DNA from: Voacanga thouarsii
Taxonomy: Eukaryota; Streptophyta; Magnoliopsida; Gentianales; Apocynaceae
Direction: 5' to 3'
Assembly: GCA_026120185.1 (NCBI GenBank)
Contig: JANUWF010001819.1
Coordinates: forward strand, 372,001 to 436,000
DNA length: 64,000 nucleotides
Position 1 is the first letter of the stretch; each line of letters opens with the position of its first letter. Made by a program: the position numbers and the translations under genes. Shown here one piece after another: positions 22,109 through 33,698 of this stretch. The notes beneath the pieces were generated by a model. The model ran no database searches, had not been told where the DNA came from, and saw only the letters and a program-made list of their open reading frames with translations.

Positions 22109-23944
22109 TTCTGAAAATCGAAAATAAAATAAAGAATTTAGTTTGTGAAAACAAAATGAAATTTGTGCACTGAAAATAATTTGCCTCTTAGGAAAACTGA
22201 CATAGCTTCTTGGGAAGATTAACAGTTTCCTAAGCTAAGTGTATTAACCACCACAAATTAATTTCCCTTCTAGGTAATGGTCTAGAGAATAACTCCATCG
22301 TGGGATGGTCGTTTCCTCTCATTTCCTATGGACATACCTCGCACTATAACCTCCAACGTGGGCTGGCCGATCATAGTACGTGCCCCGAGTTATTAATTAC
22401 ATTCTTCCATTAGATCTAGATCCTTATGGTATCCCCATCCTATACGGGTTCACTCCCAGGGTGACGCGAGGGGATCCACGATCTCTAATGAGGACCGTGA
22501 TGGAAGCCGTGGGGCCGTTGGAACCCCTCTCCCACTTAATCTTTTAAAATAAAGTTTTTCTGAAAAATATCCTTTTGAAATTTCCATTAAGTTTTTTTTA
22601 ACTCAAAAATAAAATATCTAAGTCCAATAAAATCTCTATGTCAAGGCTTATATCCTTTGAGAGATTTCCTCCATGGACTAATTTTATTTAAGTTAAAACT
22701 TAATGATTTCAAAAAATTTTCAATTAAAACTTTCTAGAGACTTTGGTCTCAAGCTTATTTGACAAAATCATTTTTCTAATCCAAAACAAAACAAAATGGC
22801 TCTCTATTTTAACTTACAAAAATATCTAAATCCAATATATTTTCTATGTAAAGGATTAAATCCTTTGAAAAAATATTTAAGGATTAATTTTTGTACCAAT
22901 TAAAATAACCATTTAGTTTTTGAAGAAAAATATTTTTCCTTGCCAAAACAAAAAGTTCCCAAAGACTTTGGTCTTTGAGGAAAAGCACACATAGGTACAT
23001 AAAAAAATAGCATGCTAGAAAACAATAAACGTTTTCATGCTTTTCTATTTTTTAAACCTAAGTGCCCAAATAATAGAATTAAACACATTAATTAATTAAT
23101 TAATGATCTTGTTTAATCCTAAAATCCCTTACTAATATTTTTCATGCAAATATATTCCAAGACTATAAATATTGCAAAAATATTAACTTCGCCTGGTATG
23201 GAACCCAAAACAAAAAAGGAAAAAAAATAAAAAAAATTTGCCAAAAATGGTTGGCGGTCCACTACACAGGCCGCACAGGATCCGCGCCAGAATGGCCTGC
23301 GGTCCACTGCAGCCGCAATGCACCGCGCTGCACCAGATCGCACGCCAGCCACGACCCGTGGACTTCGCCCGCGCCCGCGACCCGCACCCGGTTCTCCTCT
23401 GCTGTCGACCCGCGCTTCAGTCCGCGTGCTGCCCCGGTCGGATCTCCTCTAACCCGCGCAAGAACCCGAAAGCCAAATGAAATTCAATTGCAAATTTTGC
23501 AATTGAATTCGACTCAAATCAAAGGAATTGGCTCGGCTTCCGCGGCTCATCAGCGACCGGCCCTTGACCCAATTTCGGCAGCGGCTCGGCGGCGGCTCGG
23601 CTCGGCTTAATTGGCTTAGGAATAGTTGTCTTCTTCGTTTTTTCTTCTTTCTCGCCCCAGAATTGCAGAAACTCTTCTGCTTCATTTTTTTCAGCCTTCT
23701 TTGGCTTCTTTGGACATTTTTACTTACAAAAAACATCCAAACCGAAAACACAACCGCCTATACCCATTTAAATTGGGTTTACACGATTAAACTTGAAAGC
23801 AAGAAAAAATTTACAGAGACCTATGCTTCCACTGTGAAGCTTACAAAACCATCTATCCTATACCAAAACAGCGAAGGATCACATGTATAATCATCTTCTC
23901 CATTTTATTAACTACCATGCTCCCTATATTGATCAAAACCAGTG
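22109..23944 (-). other. Complete Copia-A leader (1.84 kb)
   Basis: Noncoding leader between primer site and gag. Mostly AT-rich, with a GC-rich island at about 23240-23460 (GCGGTCCACTGCAGCCGCAA and neighbours) and a second at 23560-23605. Overlapping open frames on both strands here (23119-23890) lack any recognisable domain and result from the GC-rich island; I do not call genes. Confidence 0.75.
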
Positions 23945-23956
23945 TCTCTGATACCA
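23945..23956 (-). other. Complete Copia-A primer binding site
   Basis: Minus strand TGGTATCAGAGA, three bases from the LTR end, matching initiator-Met tRNA except for the last base. Confidence 0.88.
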
Positions 23957-23959
23957 CTT

Positions 23960-25969
23960 TGATGGAAACGTGAAAACAAGGGAGCATGCTGTATACGTTA
24001 AAAAAAATTGGAGAAAAATAAAACGCGATCCTTAAAGGCTATGCGGAAGTGTGAAGATCAAACATTTGCGTTCCTTAACCCTCCTAAGTTGCGTAGGAAC
24101 AGATTGAATAGCTGGAATCGCCTCGCTTTGCATACTTGAAGGAGCTTCCAGTTGAACACCCGCTAGCCTTCTACTTCACCTTGTTTGCATTACTCGGGAT
24201 ATTCCTCAGCCTAACCTCTAGTTGGTGAAGACTATGAAGAAGAAGAATGGTCTCAAATCTCCTTGGTTCACTCGCTATTGATTAGCAAAGTCCAAGGAGA
24301 AAACCAAAAGAAAGGAAAACGTGAGAGACCAGAGAGAGAGACGTGAGAACCCTTGAGAGACGTGAGACTCACTGAGATGTCTTGGGAATTCAGGGTTCAC
24401 TAGTTTATCGGTTTGCCAAAAACAGGTCTCTCATTATCTGATAAACATATCCCCGTGATATCATATTTCAAACACCCGGATGTTATCTTGAGCATCAGTT
24501 TGGCCTAACCCTAAACTCCTCTTAACCGTATCTGGAAAAACCCTAAGGTCTAAGCTATTGGGCTAGAAAAATATTTATTATTTTCCTTGGACCCAAAAGG
24601 CCCAAAATAATAAACATTAATTATTTATTTCCTGGGCTTATATAAACAACCCAATAAATAATTAAGAAGCCCAAATGAACCAAAATAACTAATCTTTAAT
24701 TATTTATTTCTTAGGCCTATATAAATAACCCAATAAATAATTTAAACATTAATTATTTCCCCTAGTTTAAGCCCAGGTTAATTTCTTAATTATTCATACT
24801 GGACCTAGGCTCTGAATAATTAATTAACCAATTAAACTAGATAATTAATTTCTCTCAACTCCTATTTTATTTATTTATTTATTTTATTCCAGTCCAATAA
24901 TAAATTAGACTTCCTGAATAAAATAAAATAAAATAAAATAAAATTCTCTTCAACTGAGACCAATTCCTCAACCCAAAAGTAGTTAGGACTTACGGTCCAT
25001 CCCGAGGACCAAAAAAACACATCGCATTGGCTGCTAAAATGACCAAAATACCCCTGTTATATAAATAGCTGTATTTTGCATTTTAAATATTTCCTAATAT
25101 CACCATAAAGAAATATTGACCCCAAGGACAATGCTGCATTCGCAAAGTCTTCGACCTACAGGTGAAATGACTAAAATACCCCTCTACACATCGACGTACA
25201 TTTAGAGAGGAAGAAGTGTACTAACGCCCCCCTAAATGACATCTACCATCCTTAGGCTTCTAGTCCAATGGTCCACGACTTCCTGGAGTGTTTCCGCTTT
25301 CTAAGGGAGCTACCCTAAAGCAAACATCCAAGTCATGTTTCCCAGGGCCCTGGATAATTTAGACCATTCGGACAACCACAAGGGGCGATATAGTGCAGAA
25401 ACTATCTTGTATAAGTCTGTCTTAACTAACTAGTCACACATACCCAACATGTAAGTATATTAGCCCTACGATAGAACCTCAACTACAGCAAATCAAAGTA
25501 TATGCTTCCAGCTTCGCTAGACCACCAACTCATACTCAAGTCGTAGAGTACTAGTCCACGTTGTAGCGGTAGTAGTCTAGGTTTCTACCATATAGTACTT
25601 TGAGAAACCACTACTACAGGTCCTGTTCTACGTATTCGAAATACACTTATGTCATGAAGTGAGTGGACTACCCACTAGCTAAAGGTAAGCCATTCCCCAT
25701 TTTGGAATTCATAACATAATAACCTAAACATGATGAGGTTCCCAGTCTCATCAATAGGTTAAGAACAAATGTTTATGTGTTAAATGACCCGTGATCCATA
25801 CCTTACTGTGAAAGACCACCATTCACATGGATCACTTATTTAAACACAATGGGTCTATTCCAAACGAAAATCGTGCACAAACAAAAAGTAAATTCACAAA
25901 CAATTTCTTAAAATTAAAATATTTGATTTTATATCAGAAACCTAGTCTAAGAGGGCATACAATCCAACA
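23960..25969 (-). repeat. Complete Copia-A 5' LTR
   Basis: 2010 bp, TGATGG...CAATCCAACA in plus reading, followed by TATGT. Confidence 0.92.
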
Positions 25970-25974
25970 TATGT
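25970..25974. repeat. Target site duplication TATGT (right) of the complete Copia-A
   Basis: Second copy of the duplication; the Copia-A solo LTR resumes with GTTAAATAACCC. Confidence 0.93.
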
Positions 25975-26177
25975 GTTAAATAACCCGTGATCTATACCTT
26001 ACTGTGAAAGACCACCATTCACATGGATCACTTATTTAAACACAATGGGTCTGTTCCAAACGAAAATCGTGCACAATCAAAAAGTAAATTCACATACAAT
26101 TTCTGAAAATAAATTCTTTCATTAAAATATTCGATTTTACATCAGAAACCTAGTCTAAAAGGGCATACAATCCAACA

Positions 26178-26182
26178 TTTGT
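26178..26182. repeat. Target site duplication TTTGT (right) of the Copia-A solo LTR
   Basis: Partner of TTCGT at 14342-14346 with one C/T difference. Confidence 0.75.
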
Positions 26183-29100
26183 GACTTTGACCGCGAATTT
26201 GATCAAGTAGAGAGGGAATTGAAGAATTTAGGTGTTATCAATGGATTTAGTGGAATTTTTGGAGTTGGATAGTGCAATAAAATATTTTTTCATTACGGAC
26301 CCGATTTTGGTCATTTCTGAAGAAAATAGAAAATTATGGTTGGAAATGGGACGTGTAGCTTCTTATGATTGGTGGATGAAAATAAGTGTCGTCTAGTGAT
26401 TGGTTAATGAAGACAAGTGCTTCTATTTGATTGGTTAAAGAGGTCAAGTGTTTCTATTTGATTGTTTGTGATAAGTTAAGATAATTTAGAGGGCCCATAA
26501 GAAATAAATAACAATGTCCCACAAGCATGACAATCTTGACCAAGTTGAATCACCTTTTTGACCTCATTTGACCAAGCTTAATTAAGCTAATCTTGATTTG
26601 AGTAAGTTAATCATGGTTGATTATGCATTGCCATGCAAGATTAGAAAATATCTATTAATTCTTGAGAATTCTAGGAATTTCTACACTTCATCACCATATG
26701 GGCCAATGAAAACTCACCAAGTGTTGATTTTATGAATGGTTACAAGAAAATTCATGCAAGAACTTTCTAAAGAATTCCATAGAACTCTTGAATATTCCAA
26801 TGAACACCTAAGTAGCTAAGTGGACCGATCAAGGGCTTCCAAATGTTAAGGCCATTTAATGCACCTTTGACTTGAAGACCATATTCCTCTATATATAGGC
26901 CATGAAGGCCAACTAAAATGGCTTTAGATAGCCAGAATTTTGGAGAAAAAAAGAGAGAAAAGAGAGAAGAGAAAAGAAAAGGAAATAGAGAAGAAAGAGA
27001 GAGAGAAACTAGAAATAGAGAGGAGAGAAAGAGAGAAAAGCAAGAAGATGCTTGGATTGTTCAGCCTCCAAACACAGCAAAGAAAAGGTAAAGATCTACC
27101 TTACATGAAGTAAAGTTATTATATAAATCATGGAGATCATTTTGGTATATATATTGTGAGAAGTTTATGTGTGAATTATGGAAAGTAGTTAGGTGAAGTT
27201 GTGTGAAAGCTGTCTTTGTGTGCAGAAAATTCTGGGAGGTTTTATGTTCAGTAAATCTGTAACGTTTATGGAATTGAACAAAAAAGGCATATATCTTTGT
27301 AGCTAAGGATCATAGAGACATTTTAGAACAAGTTTGAAGTTAATCGGATTTACGGATCAAAAGTTCTGGTGAAAATAGTAAAAGGTGCCAAATCAGTAAC
27401 GAGATTTTACTACTGGATCTTTGTGGTCAAAACTGAACAAAATGGACAACAGAATTGGTACTCCATGAATTGGAACTTGTAAAGGAATGTCTTAAGGATA
27501 TTTACAATTAGTTTGACATCATTTGGATTTGTGGATTAAAAGTTATGGGCAAAACAAGTTAGGGTGTCAAACTGGAAAATTGCAGAATGTTAAGGAAAGA
27601 ATGAATAGTGAAACTAAGTCAAAAACTACTGAGGCTGTTTTTGCCCAGTACCGTGATACTAGAACCAGAAATCTAAAAAATTCCTATACTGAATTAAATT
27701 TAAGAGTCTTACGGTCATTTTGGTATATCATGGAGCCAAATCGGAGCTGTAAATTGAATGTTATGTGTAAAACAAAATGGTGTGTCAAACCAGTGAAATT
27801 CCAAAAAGTAGTCCGAAAATGAATGGACTTAAGGGTGACTACTTATGTGATTTTGGATAAATTAATTGGGGAAACATGAAGTGAATCCCTTGTTTATGAA
27901 GGGAGGAAGGATTTGGAAAAAGGTAAACAAAAGAATTGATCAAACAACAAAAAAACGACGCGAACGAAAGTTAAACGTTTTCCTTAACCAACGGCTAACC
28001 ATCGACCTCGTTGGCTAACCATTGGCCCCATCGGCTAAACGACGATTGAATGTCGGCTAACCGTCGGGTACGTTGGCTATTTTTCGGCCAAACACGAATT
28101 GACTCGAAAATGATGTTTGATGTAGGTTTGGCGATAAACGGTCAACGGAACATCAAAAACAGTAGAAACGAAGGTTAAACGGAAATGATTGCTTAGGACA
28201 TGAGGTGAGTCCCTTAGATTTCTAAAACGCTTTCTAAAGTTAGTGTGCTTTATTTTTCCATGAAATGCTATATTATATACCGTTTGGGACATTTTATGCA
28301 AATATGTTTGGAAACATTGAATTTAATCGTCTTTTGGAATTAAAATTCTAGATTGCTTTAAATGAGTTCCTTTCTGGAATCAGGTATTTGGTAAATGCTC
28401 CAAATATCTTTATTGGAATATTTTATGAAAATTTTTGGAACTCGGGTATTCGGTAAATGACCAAAATATCCTTATTGGAATTCTTGTAAATATTTTTCAA
28501 ATCGGGTAAGGGTAAAATGACCTGAATACCCTCAGAAAGTCTTTTGGAATCGGGTATTGGTAAAATGATTTGAATACCCTTGGAAATGACTTTTGTGATC
28601 GAGTATGGGGAAAAGGACCCGAATACTCTTGGAAACATGTTTTGATATATGAATAGAACCCTTTATCTGGTTTCAACATGATTTTGGAAAAATGTTGTTT
28701 TGCCCCAAAACTGTTTTGATATGAAAATTCGGTGAGATCAGATAACCCTCTGGCCTGATCAGTCAGATAGGGTTGGTGACGTTGAGTACTCAGCAAGGAC
28801 TTTGATTTTTGTACTAGCCCATGTTAGAGATAGACGACCCCAAGTAACCTGATCAGTTCTGGGATTGTCTTACTCTAAACAGGGCGACAGGACATTGAGA
28901 TGAGTTGTCCTGGCTAGCCGTTTTGAGCCTGGCAATTGCCTATTGATTATGATGGTGGATTGTTCACAAGATACCGGGTGGGTACACTCAGTGTGTTCAA
29001 TCCTTTGCCACCTCGATAGTTATTGACGTCAGGATTGGGACCCCTAACTTATGGTGGCAAGTAAAAGATCCCGAAGTGCAAGATGAGGTGCATTTATACG

Positions 29101-29650
29101 CTGCTCACCGTTCCGGCATGACACGGGTGACGTGCTATAAGGCATAGTCCCTGGCACAAGAGACCGTGTAGCCGAAGGTAAGGACTGCGAGACTTGCATA
29201 CAGGCCGACCTTCTGTTGGAGAAGTGCCTGTAATTGGAAAAAATGGGACAATGATTTGAAAGTTGAAACACCGTTTTCCAAAAAAATTATTAAGTTCTGA
29301 ATAAACTCTTCATTAAAGAGTTTTGGATTCATTTCTAAAGAACAAATAATATGTTATTTCATAAAAGTTTTTTGTACTCTACTTCTTTAATAAAACATTA
29401 GCACATACCGGACTCACTGAGTGATTTTCCACTCACACGTGTCTTTTATCTTACCTTTTTGTAGGATCCAAAGTTGGAAGGACCTACGGATAGAGGACGA
29501 TACCACAATAACAGCAAAATAGGTTCGGACATTTCTCTTTTGGATAATACTCTGTTGATTCCAGTTATAAAGACCCCTTATCTAGGTAACTGGACGGGGC
29601 GACACCGGGTGTTGATATGCTTCCGCTATACTTTTAGTAGGGGTGTTACA
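26183..29650 (+). repeat. Second gypsy 3' LTR, right piece (3.47 kb)
   Basis: Continuation of the LTR begun at 14028, ending GGGGTGTTACA. It holds a TATA box near 26890, a purine-rich GA tract (26945-27055), and near its end ACTCACTGAGTGATTTTCCA and CCTTTTTGTAGGATCC, a style of sequence common at the ends of plant chromovirus LTRs. Short open frames inside (for example 27523-27822) show no known domain, and no host gene is seen in these 3.5 kb. Confidence 0.75.
26888..26898 (+). promoter_or_regulatory. Probable TATA box of the second gypsy LTR
   Basis: TCTATATATAGG about 1.0 kb into the LTR, matching the plant TATA consensus and upstream of the GA-rich transcribed-leader-like tract. Position and sequence fit an LTR promoter; activity is unknown. 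Confidence 0.5.
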
Positions 29651-29702
29651 ATATGCATCCCGACCCCCTTACTCTAGAATTAGCTTTAGGTGGGGTTTCA
29701 CA

Positions 29703-29707
29703 ATAGA
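29703..29707. repeat. Target site duplication ATAGA (right) of the Gyp-T solo LTR
   Basis: Second ATAGA, directly after GGGGTTTCACA. Confidence 0.9.
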
Positions 29708-30190
29708 CCCCAAAACTAAAAAAGAAAATGCAAGAAAAAATAAAAATTTCTCCTTGGTCCACTGCACCTTCCTCACAGAACCAGACCTCGCAGGTGACCG
29801 GCAAACCCCAAACCCAAGTTGGCGCTGGTTCCGGCAGCCCCAGCCGGCGCCGATTGCGATCTGCCGGGTCTTCTTCCTGCAGAATTTTCTGTGATTTTCT
29901 TCTGCTTTATTTCTGGTTTTCTGCAACTTTCTTCCTCCATTGCCTTTTCGATTTCAATCCAAATATAATGAAATCAACAAAAACCAACAACCGCCTATAC
30001 CCATTAATATTGGGCTTACACGATTTGCTAAGAAAAACAGTAAATTACAAATCTCCTATACCTCCATTAGAGATGTTTAATAGAGAATCTATCCATACCA
30101 AAACCAGCAAAGGATCACAGTTTAATCACACATAGTGTCCAGTTTTATTCAACTAGATGCATGCTTCCTATTTTTTCACAAAATCTTCAT
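29708..30190 (-). other. Copia-A copy 1 leader, block nearest the 5' LTR
   Basis: Continues the leader beyond the Gyp-T insertion and aligns with 23200-23944 of the complete copy (shared CCGCCTATACCCATT and GGATCACA landmarks). It contains a GC-rich CCGGCGCCG-type module at 29775-29867 that differs from the GC island of the complete copy. Open frames here have no known domain. Confidence 0.75.
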
Positions 30191-30203
30191 GCTCTGATAC
30201 CAA
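30191..30203 (-). other. Copia-A copy 1 primer binding site
   Basis: Minus strand TTGGTATCAGAGC next to the LTR end at 30205; initiator-Met tRNA type. Confidence 0.88.
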
Positions 30204-30204
30204 T

Positions 30205-31965
30205 TGAAGGCTGAAAAAAAGGGAAAAAGCACACATTAGAAGCAAAAAAACTGGAAAAAGTGAAGAATAGGAAGCATCTCGAACAGAGCTGGCACCGGTT
30301 TCGGCGGCCTAGTTGGCATCGATCACACTCTGGCAGGACTTCGAGAAGAAAAATTTATAATCTTTTCTTCTTGTTCTCAAAGTTGGCTGGACCGAAATGC
30401 GTGAAACCGGGGTAGGTGCGTTGGTGGAAACTTCTAGTGTGATTCTTGCAAGCCTCTTACTCCGTCTTTGCATGTATATAAACTCCAACCTCTCAATCTT
30501 CCAGTATATGGCCTGCCTAATCCCATTTGGTGAACAACTTACAAGACTAAGGAATTTTCTGAGAGAGGAGAGGAGGCGTCTATTTTTTCCACCAGAGAAG
30601 AAGCAGTAAAAAATAACGTACATCTCTATTCTCCTATTTAACCTAAATAAAAATCCTAGGTTAAACTGGACTGGCCCATTGGATTCTTAGTTTAGCTTTT
30701 TAGACAAATTAATTATTCTAATTAGAACAAAAAAAAATGGTCTAATAAATAATTAATTTTCCAGCCCAAATAAACTAGTCCAATTAACAAGCCCATATTA
30801 GTTTAGTCCCAGGTCAATCTTTAATTATTCAAACTGGGCCAAAGCCTTGAACAATTAATTAACCCACCAAACTTATTTAATTATTTCTCTCTCTCCATGG
30901 ATTTTTATTTTATTTTAGCCCAATAATTAAATCATATTACTTAAATAAAATAAATTTATTTAATTTAATTTAAGACCAATTACTTAGCCTGTATTTAATT
31001 AGGACTCACAGTCTATACCGGAGACCAAAAGACACACCGCCTTGGCTACTAAAATGACCAAAATACCCTTACCGTATAAATAGTTGTATTTTACATTTTA
31101 AATATTTCCTAATATCACCATAAGAAAATATTGACCCCAAGGACAATGCTGCATTAGCAAAGTCTCCGACCTACAGGTGTAATGATTAAAATACTCCTCT
31201 ATACATCGCCGTACTTTTAGAGAGGAAGAAATGTACTAACACCTCTCTAAATGACATCTACCATCCTTAAGCTTCTAGTGCAATGATCCATGACTTTCTG
31301 GATTGTTTCCGATTTCCAAGGGAGCTATCCTAAAGCAAACATCCAAGTCACGTTTTCTAGGGTCCTGGATATTTAGATCATTCAGACAACCACAAGCGGT
31401 GATATGGTATAGAAACTATCTAGAACAAGTATGTCTTAACTAACTAGTCACACATACCTAACATGCAAGTATATTGGTCCTACGATAGAATTTCAACTAT
31501 AGCATATCAAAGTACATGCTTCCAACTTTGTCAGACCACTAACTCATACTCAAGTCGTAGAGTACTAGTCCACGCTGTAGCAATAGTAGTCTAGGTTTCT
31601 ATCATATAGTACTTTAAGAAACCACTACGATAGGTCCTCTTCTATGTATTCGAAATACGCTTATGTCATGAAGTGAGTGGACTACTCACTGGCTAAAGGT
31701 AAGCCATTCCCCATTTGGAATTCACAACATAATAACCTAGATATGATGAGATTTCCATTCTCATCAATCGGTTAAGAACGAACGTTTATGTGTTAAGTAA
31801 CCTGTGATCCATACCTTACTGTGAAAGACCTCTATTCATATAGACCACTTACTTAAACACAATGGGTCTTTTCCAAACGAAATTGTGCACAATTAAATGT
31901 AAATTCACAAATAAATTCTGAAAACAAATTCTTTTATTAAAATATTCAATATTTACATCAAAAAC
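30205..31965 (-). repeat. Copia-A copy 1 5' LTR (truncated)
   Basis: Begins TGAAGGCTG in plus reading and is colinear with the complete Copia-A LTRs (shared ATATTTCCTAATATCACCAT and GACCTACAGG blocks), but clearly diverged, so it is a separate subfamily. The last 35-40 bp of the LTR are missing where the Tat/Athila-like LTR starts at 31966. It contains a GC-rich module at 30283-30333. Confidence 0.82.
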
Positions 31966-33403
31966 TAATAGGTGCTAAATTGGTTATACTTTGCTTAGTT
32001 ATTTGAGGGTCTTTTGTAATACATTTTGTGAAATAACTAATCATAGTCTTTCATATTTGAGATTTTACCATTGGAAAGGTATTTTCGTCATTATCTCAGG
32101 ATTTTGGGTAAAACAAAGTAAAACCGTCGCGAAATAAAGCAGAGGCAGCACCGGCTGCAAGGCTGGAACCGACGCCGACTGCACTCTGGAGCGTATGCGC
32201 ACAATTCGGAGAAAATCAGCGGATGAGTGGAGAAACAGAACCAAGGAAGTGCCGGCTCCAAAGGACCAAGGCGGCGTCTGCTGTGGTCTGTCCCTGAGGT
32301 GGTGCTGCGATCTTTCTATGCGTTTTGGAAATCTGAAGAGTTTTAGCAGCTTCCAACTTCTACTCGGCCAAAAACTTTATACCTACGAGTTTAGGCACCT
32401 CTTAAACCTAGAAATAGATGAAAAACACAAGGAAAAAGTGGAGAATTCACTGATCACCATAGAAAATCACTCAGTCCAATGAGAATTCTTCAAGTTCAAG
32501 GAGTGTTGTACAAGAAGGTTTTCAAAGGAAGAAGAAGGAGGCTTGTCTATGAGTTCTTTCTTTTACTTTGTTTTCTTTTTCTTGACAATGATATGTTAAT
32601 TATTTTATTGTAATTCGACATTGTTTTAGATATTCATGATTTTTAGAGTTATTTGATCTTTTGATTAATTGGTTATTATTCTTGGTATTCAATTACTTAT
32701 ACTTATTACGAGATTAGTTAGTTAATTATATCCATTGACTTGCTTGACCAAAGGGGGTTGATGGGTATTTCGATCTATTAATTTCATATTCAGTTCGCAA
32801 TTGACTTGCTGGACTAAAGGGGGTTGATTGTTTAAGAACCGGTAATTGAAGATTAATTGATGTCTTCCGAGACCAAGGCTTCATTGATTAATTTCATGTT
32901 CTAAATTTGTCGAGACCAAGGGAATTTAATTAAGGATTGTGTGCGTTTTTTGGATGAATTAGTTAAGACGGACCAAGTGATTCTAATTTATCTAGAAGAT
33001 AGTGATTTCAAGGATTGACCATCAAAGTAAGTCTAACTTCATCCTTCATGGTGTCAAGAGAATGATTGGTTATGAAAATGGTTAAGTTCTTTAAGATCAT
33101 GTTTGTCTAAACAATGGCTTGAGTTACATAAATCTACATCCTTGACATATACATATTTTTATTTTCTTTTTTAATTTGTTTCTTTTTATTTGTTTTTCAC
33201 TTTATCGAGTCGGTTAAACAATGAAAGAAGGGTAATTAATGTCTACTTGTTCCTTGAGGATCGACACTTGTTTTAACCCTATGCTCAGTTAATGATGAGT
33301 ACGCTTGCTCATATGTGTGATTTGGGTTTAACATTTTAATTTGAACTTGATTGGGAATGTGCTTAGTTTTGTATGATTTTTATACCCAAGTCTGAACGCA
33401 TCA
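31966..33403 (+). repeat. Gyp-A copy 1 5' LTR
   Basis: Begins TAATAGGTGCTAAATT (relatives at 49343 and 63015 begin TGAT; the G of TG has become A here) and ends ACGCATCA; 1438 bp. It is strongly similar to the LTR at 49343-50883. It carries two GC-rich modules at 32139-32189 and 32236-32290. The open frame across them (32195-32482) has no known domain. Confidence 0.82.
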
Positions 33404-33408
33404 ATTTT

Positions 33409-33426
33409 TGGCGCCGTTGCCGGGGA
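33409..33426 (+). other. Gyp-A copy 1 primer binding site (Asp tRNA)
   Basis: TGGCGCCGTTGCCGGGGA, an 18-base perfect complement to the 3' end of plant Asp tRNA. It is diagnostic of many Tat/Athila gypsy elements. Confidence 0.93.
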
Positions 33427-33698
33427 ACAATAGCATGAAAACTCAGATTTTGTTGATTTAACCATATAAATATGTAAATATGTCAATAGGTAAATATGTA
33501 TATTTGTTCTTTCTGCAAAACGGTGCAATCTTTTGTATTTCGTGTATTCTTGTATAACCTTGTAACCTAACCTAACTTAACCTACTAACTTAGACTGAGT
33601 TTGAATTACTAACTTTGTAACCTTGTATTTGTGTTATTTTAACAATTAATTATATCTCTAAACTTGCTTCTTGTTTTCTTAGGTATTACCCTTGGTAC

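Larger units (their letters stand above)
16178..25969 (-). mobile_element. Complete Copia-A retrotransposon (9792 bp)
   Basis: Innermost and so youngest layer of the left nest. It has two similar LTRs (16178-18199 and 23960-25969), a primer site, a leader, a gag-pol region in one frame apart from point stops and one shift near the end, a polypurine tract and a perfect 5-bp duplication (TATGT). It is in minus orientation and inserted in a solo LTR of its own family in the same orientation. It is structurally complete but not autonomous because of six in-frame stops. Confidence 0.94.
14347..26177 (-). mobile_element. Copia-A solo LTR (split by the complete Copia-A)
   Basis: LTR sequence occupies 14347-16177 and 25975-26177, 2034 bp together, matching the 2022- and 2010-bp LTRs of the complete copy from TGATGG to CAATCCAACA. 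There is no internal region on either side, and it is bounded by TTCGT/TTTGT, so a full element was once here and recombined to a single LTR. It was itself the target of the complete Copia-A. Confidence 0.88.
13977..29650 (+). mobile_element. Second gypsy element: 3' tail of internal region plus 3.8-kb LTR (interrupted)
   Basis: It begins with a short internal tail carrying AATTTCGAGGACGAAATTT, a hallmark of the 3' end of plant chromovirus elements, then a polypurine tract at 14015-14027 and an LTR from 14028 (TGTAACACCC) to 29650 (GGGGTGTTACA). LTR pieces are 14028-14346 and 26183-29650, about 3.79 kb together. Its last 100 bases share a GTTATAAAGACCCCTTAT block with the Gyp-T LTR end, so the families are related. 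No target duplication is seen and about 110 bp of host LTR are missing, so the entry is 5'-truncated or followed by deletion. Confidence 0.75.
12269..29702 (-). mobile_element. Gyp-T solo LTR, gypsy chromovirus-like (internally deleted, interrupted)
   Basis: In plus-strand reading the LTR begins TGTAACACCCC and ends GGGGTTTCACA; in its own (minus) orientation it is TGTGAAACCCC...GGGGTGTTACA, the TG...CA form with near-inverted ends typical of plant chromovirus LTRs. Own sequence: 12269-13976 and 29651-29702. Against the 4.26-kb relative at 40924-45180 it lacks about 2.4 kb at a junction near 13042 and about 110 bp where the next element entered. No internal domain is attached, so it is a solo LTR flanked by ATAGA. 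Assignment to the Tekay/Del group is by LTR style only. Confidence 0.85.
1..31965 (-). mobile_element. Copia-A copy 1, old minus-strand Ty1/copia element (interrupted; 3' end beyond window)
   Basis: This is the outermost element of the left half. Its pieces, read right to left, are the 5' LTR (30205-31965), the primer site (30191-30203), a leader in three blocks (29703-30204, 11349-12268, 2507-2787), gag from 2506, then protease, integrase and the start of RT at base 1. The pieces were joined by comparing each with the complete relative at 16178-25969; leader sequence resumes on both sides of each insertion. The right end of the LTR is cut at 31965 by a Tat/Athila-like LTR, so the family end (CAATCCAACA) is missing. 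The extent is an inference from homology and target duplications. The RNase H part and 3' LTR lie left of the window. Confidence 0.8.

Noticed and set aside
23119..23890. Overlapping open frames on both strands in a GC-rich region, rich in Arg, Pro and Ala
   Set aside because: They lie in the Copia-A leader; frames open on both strands result from high GC, there is no known domain, and homologous copies do not keep them.
29708..30135. A coding gene at 29728-30135 (135 aa)
   Set aside because: It overlaps the Copia-A leader and primer-site region, has no domain, and is matched by another open frame on the opposite strand.
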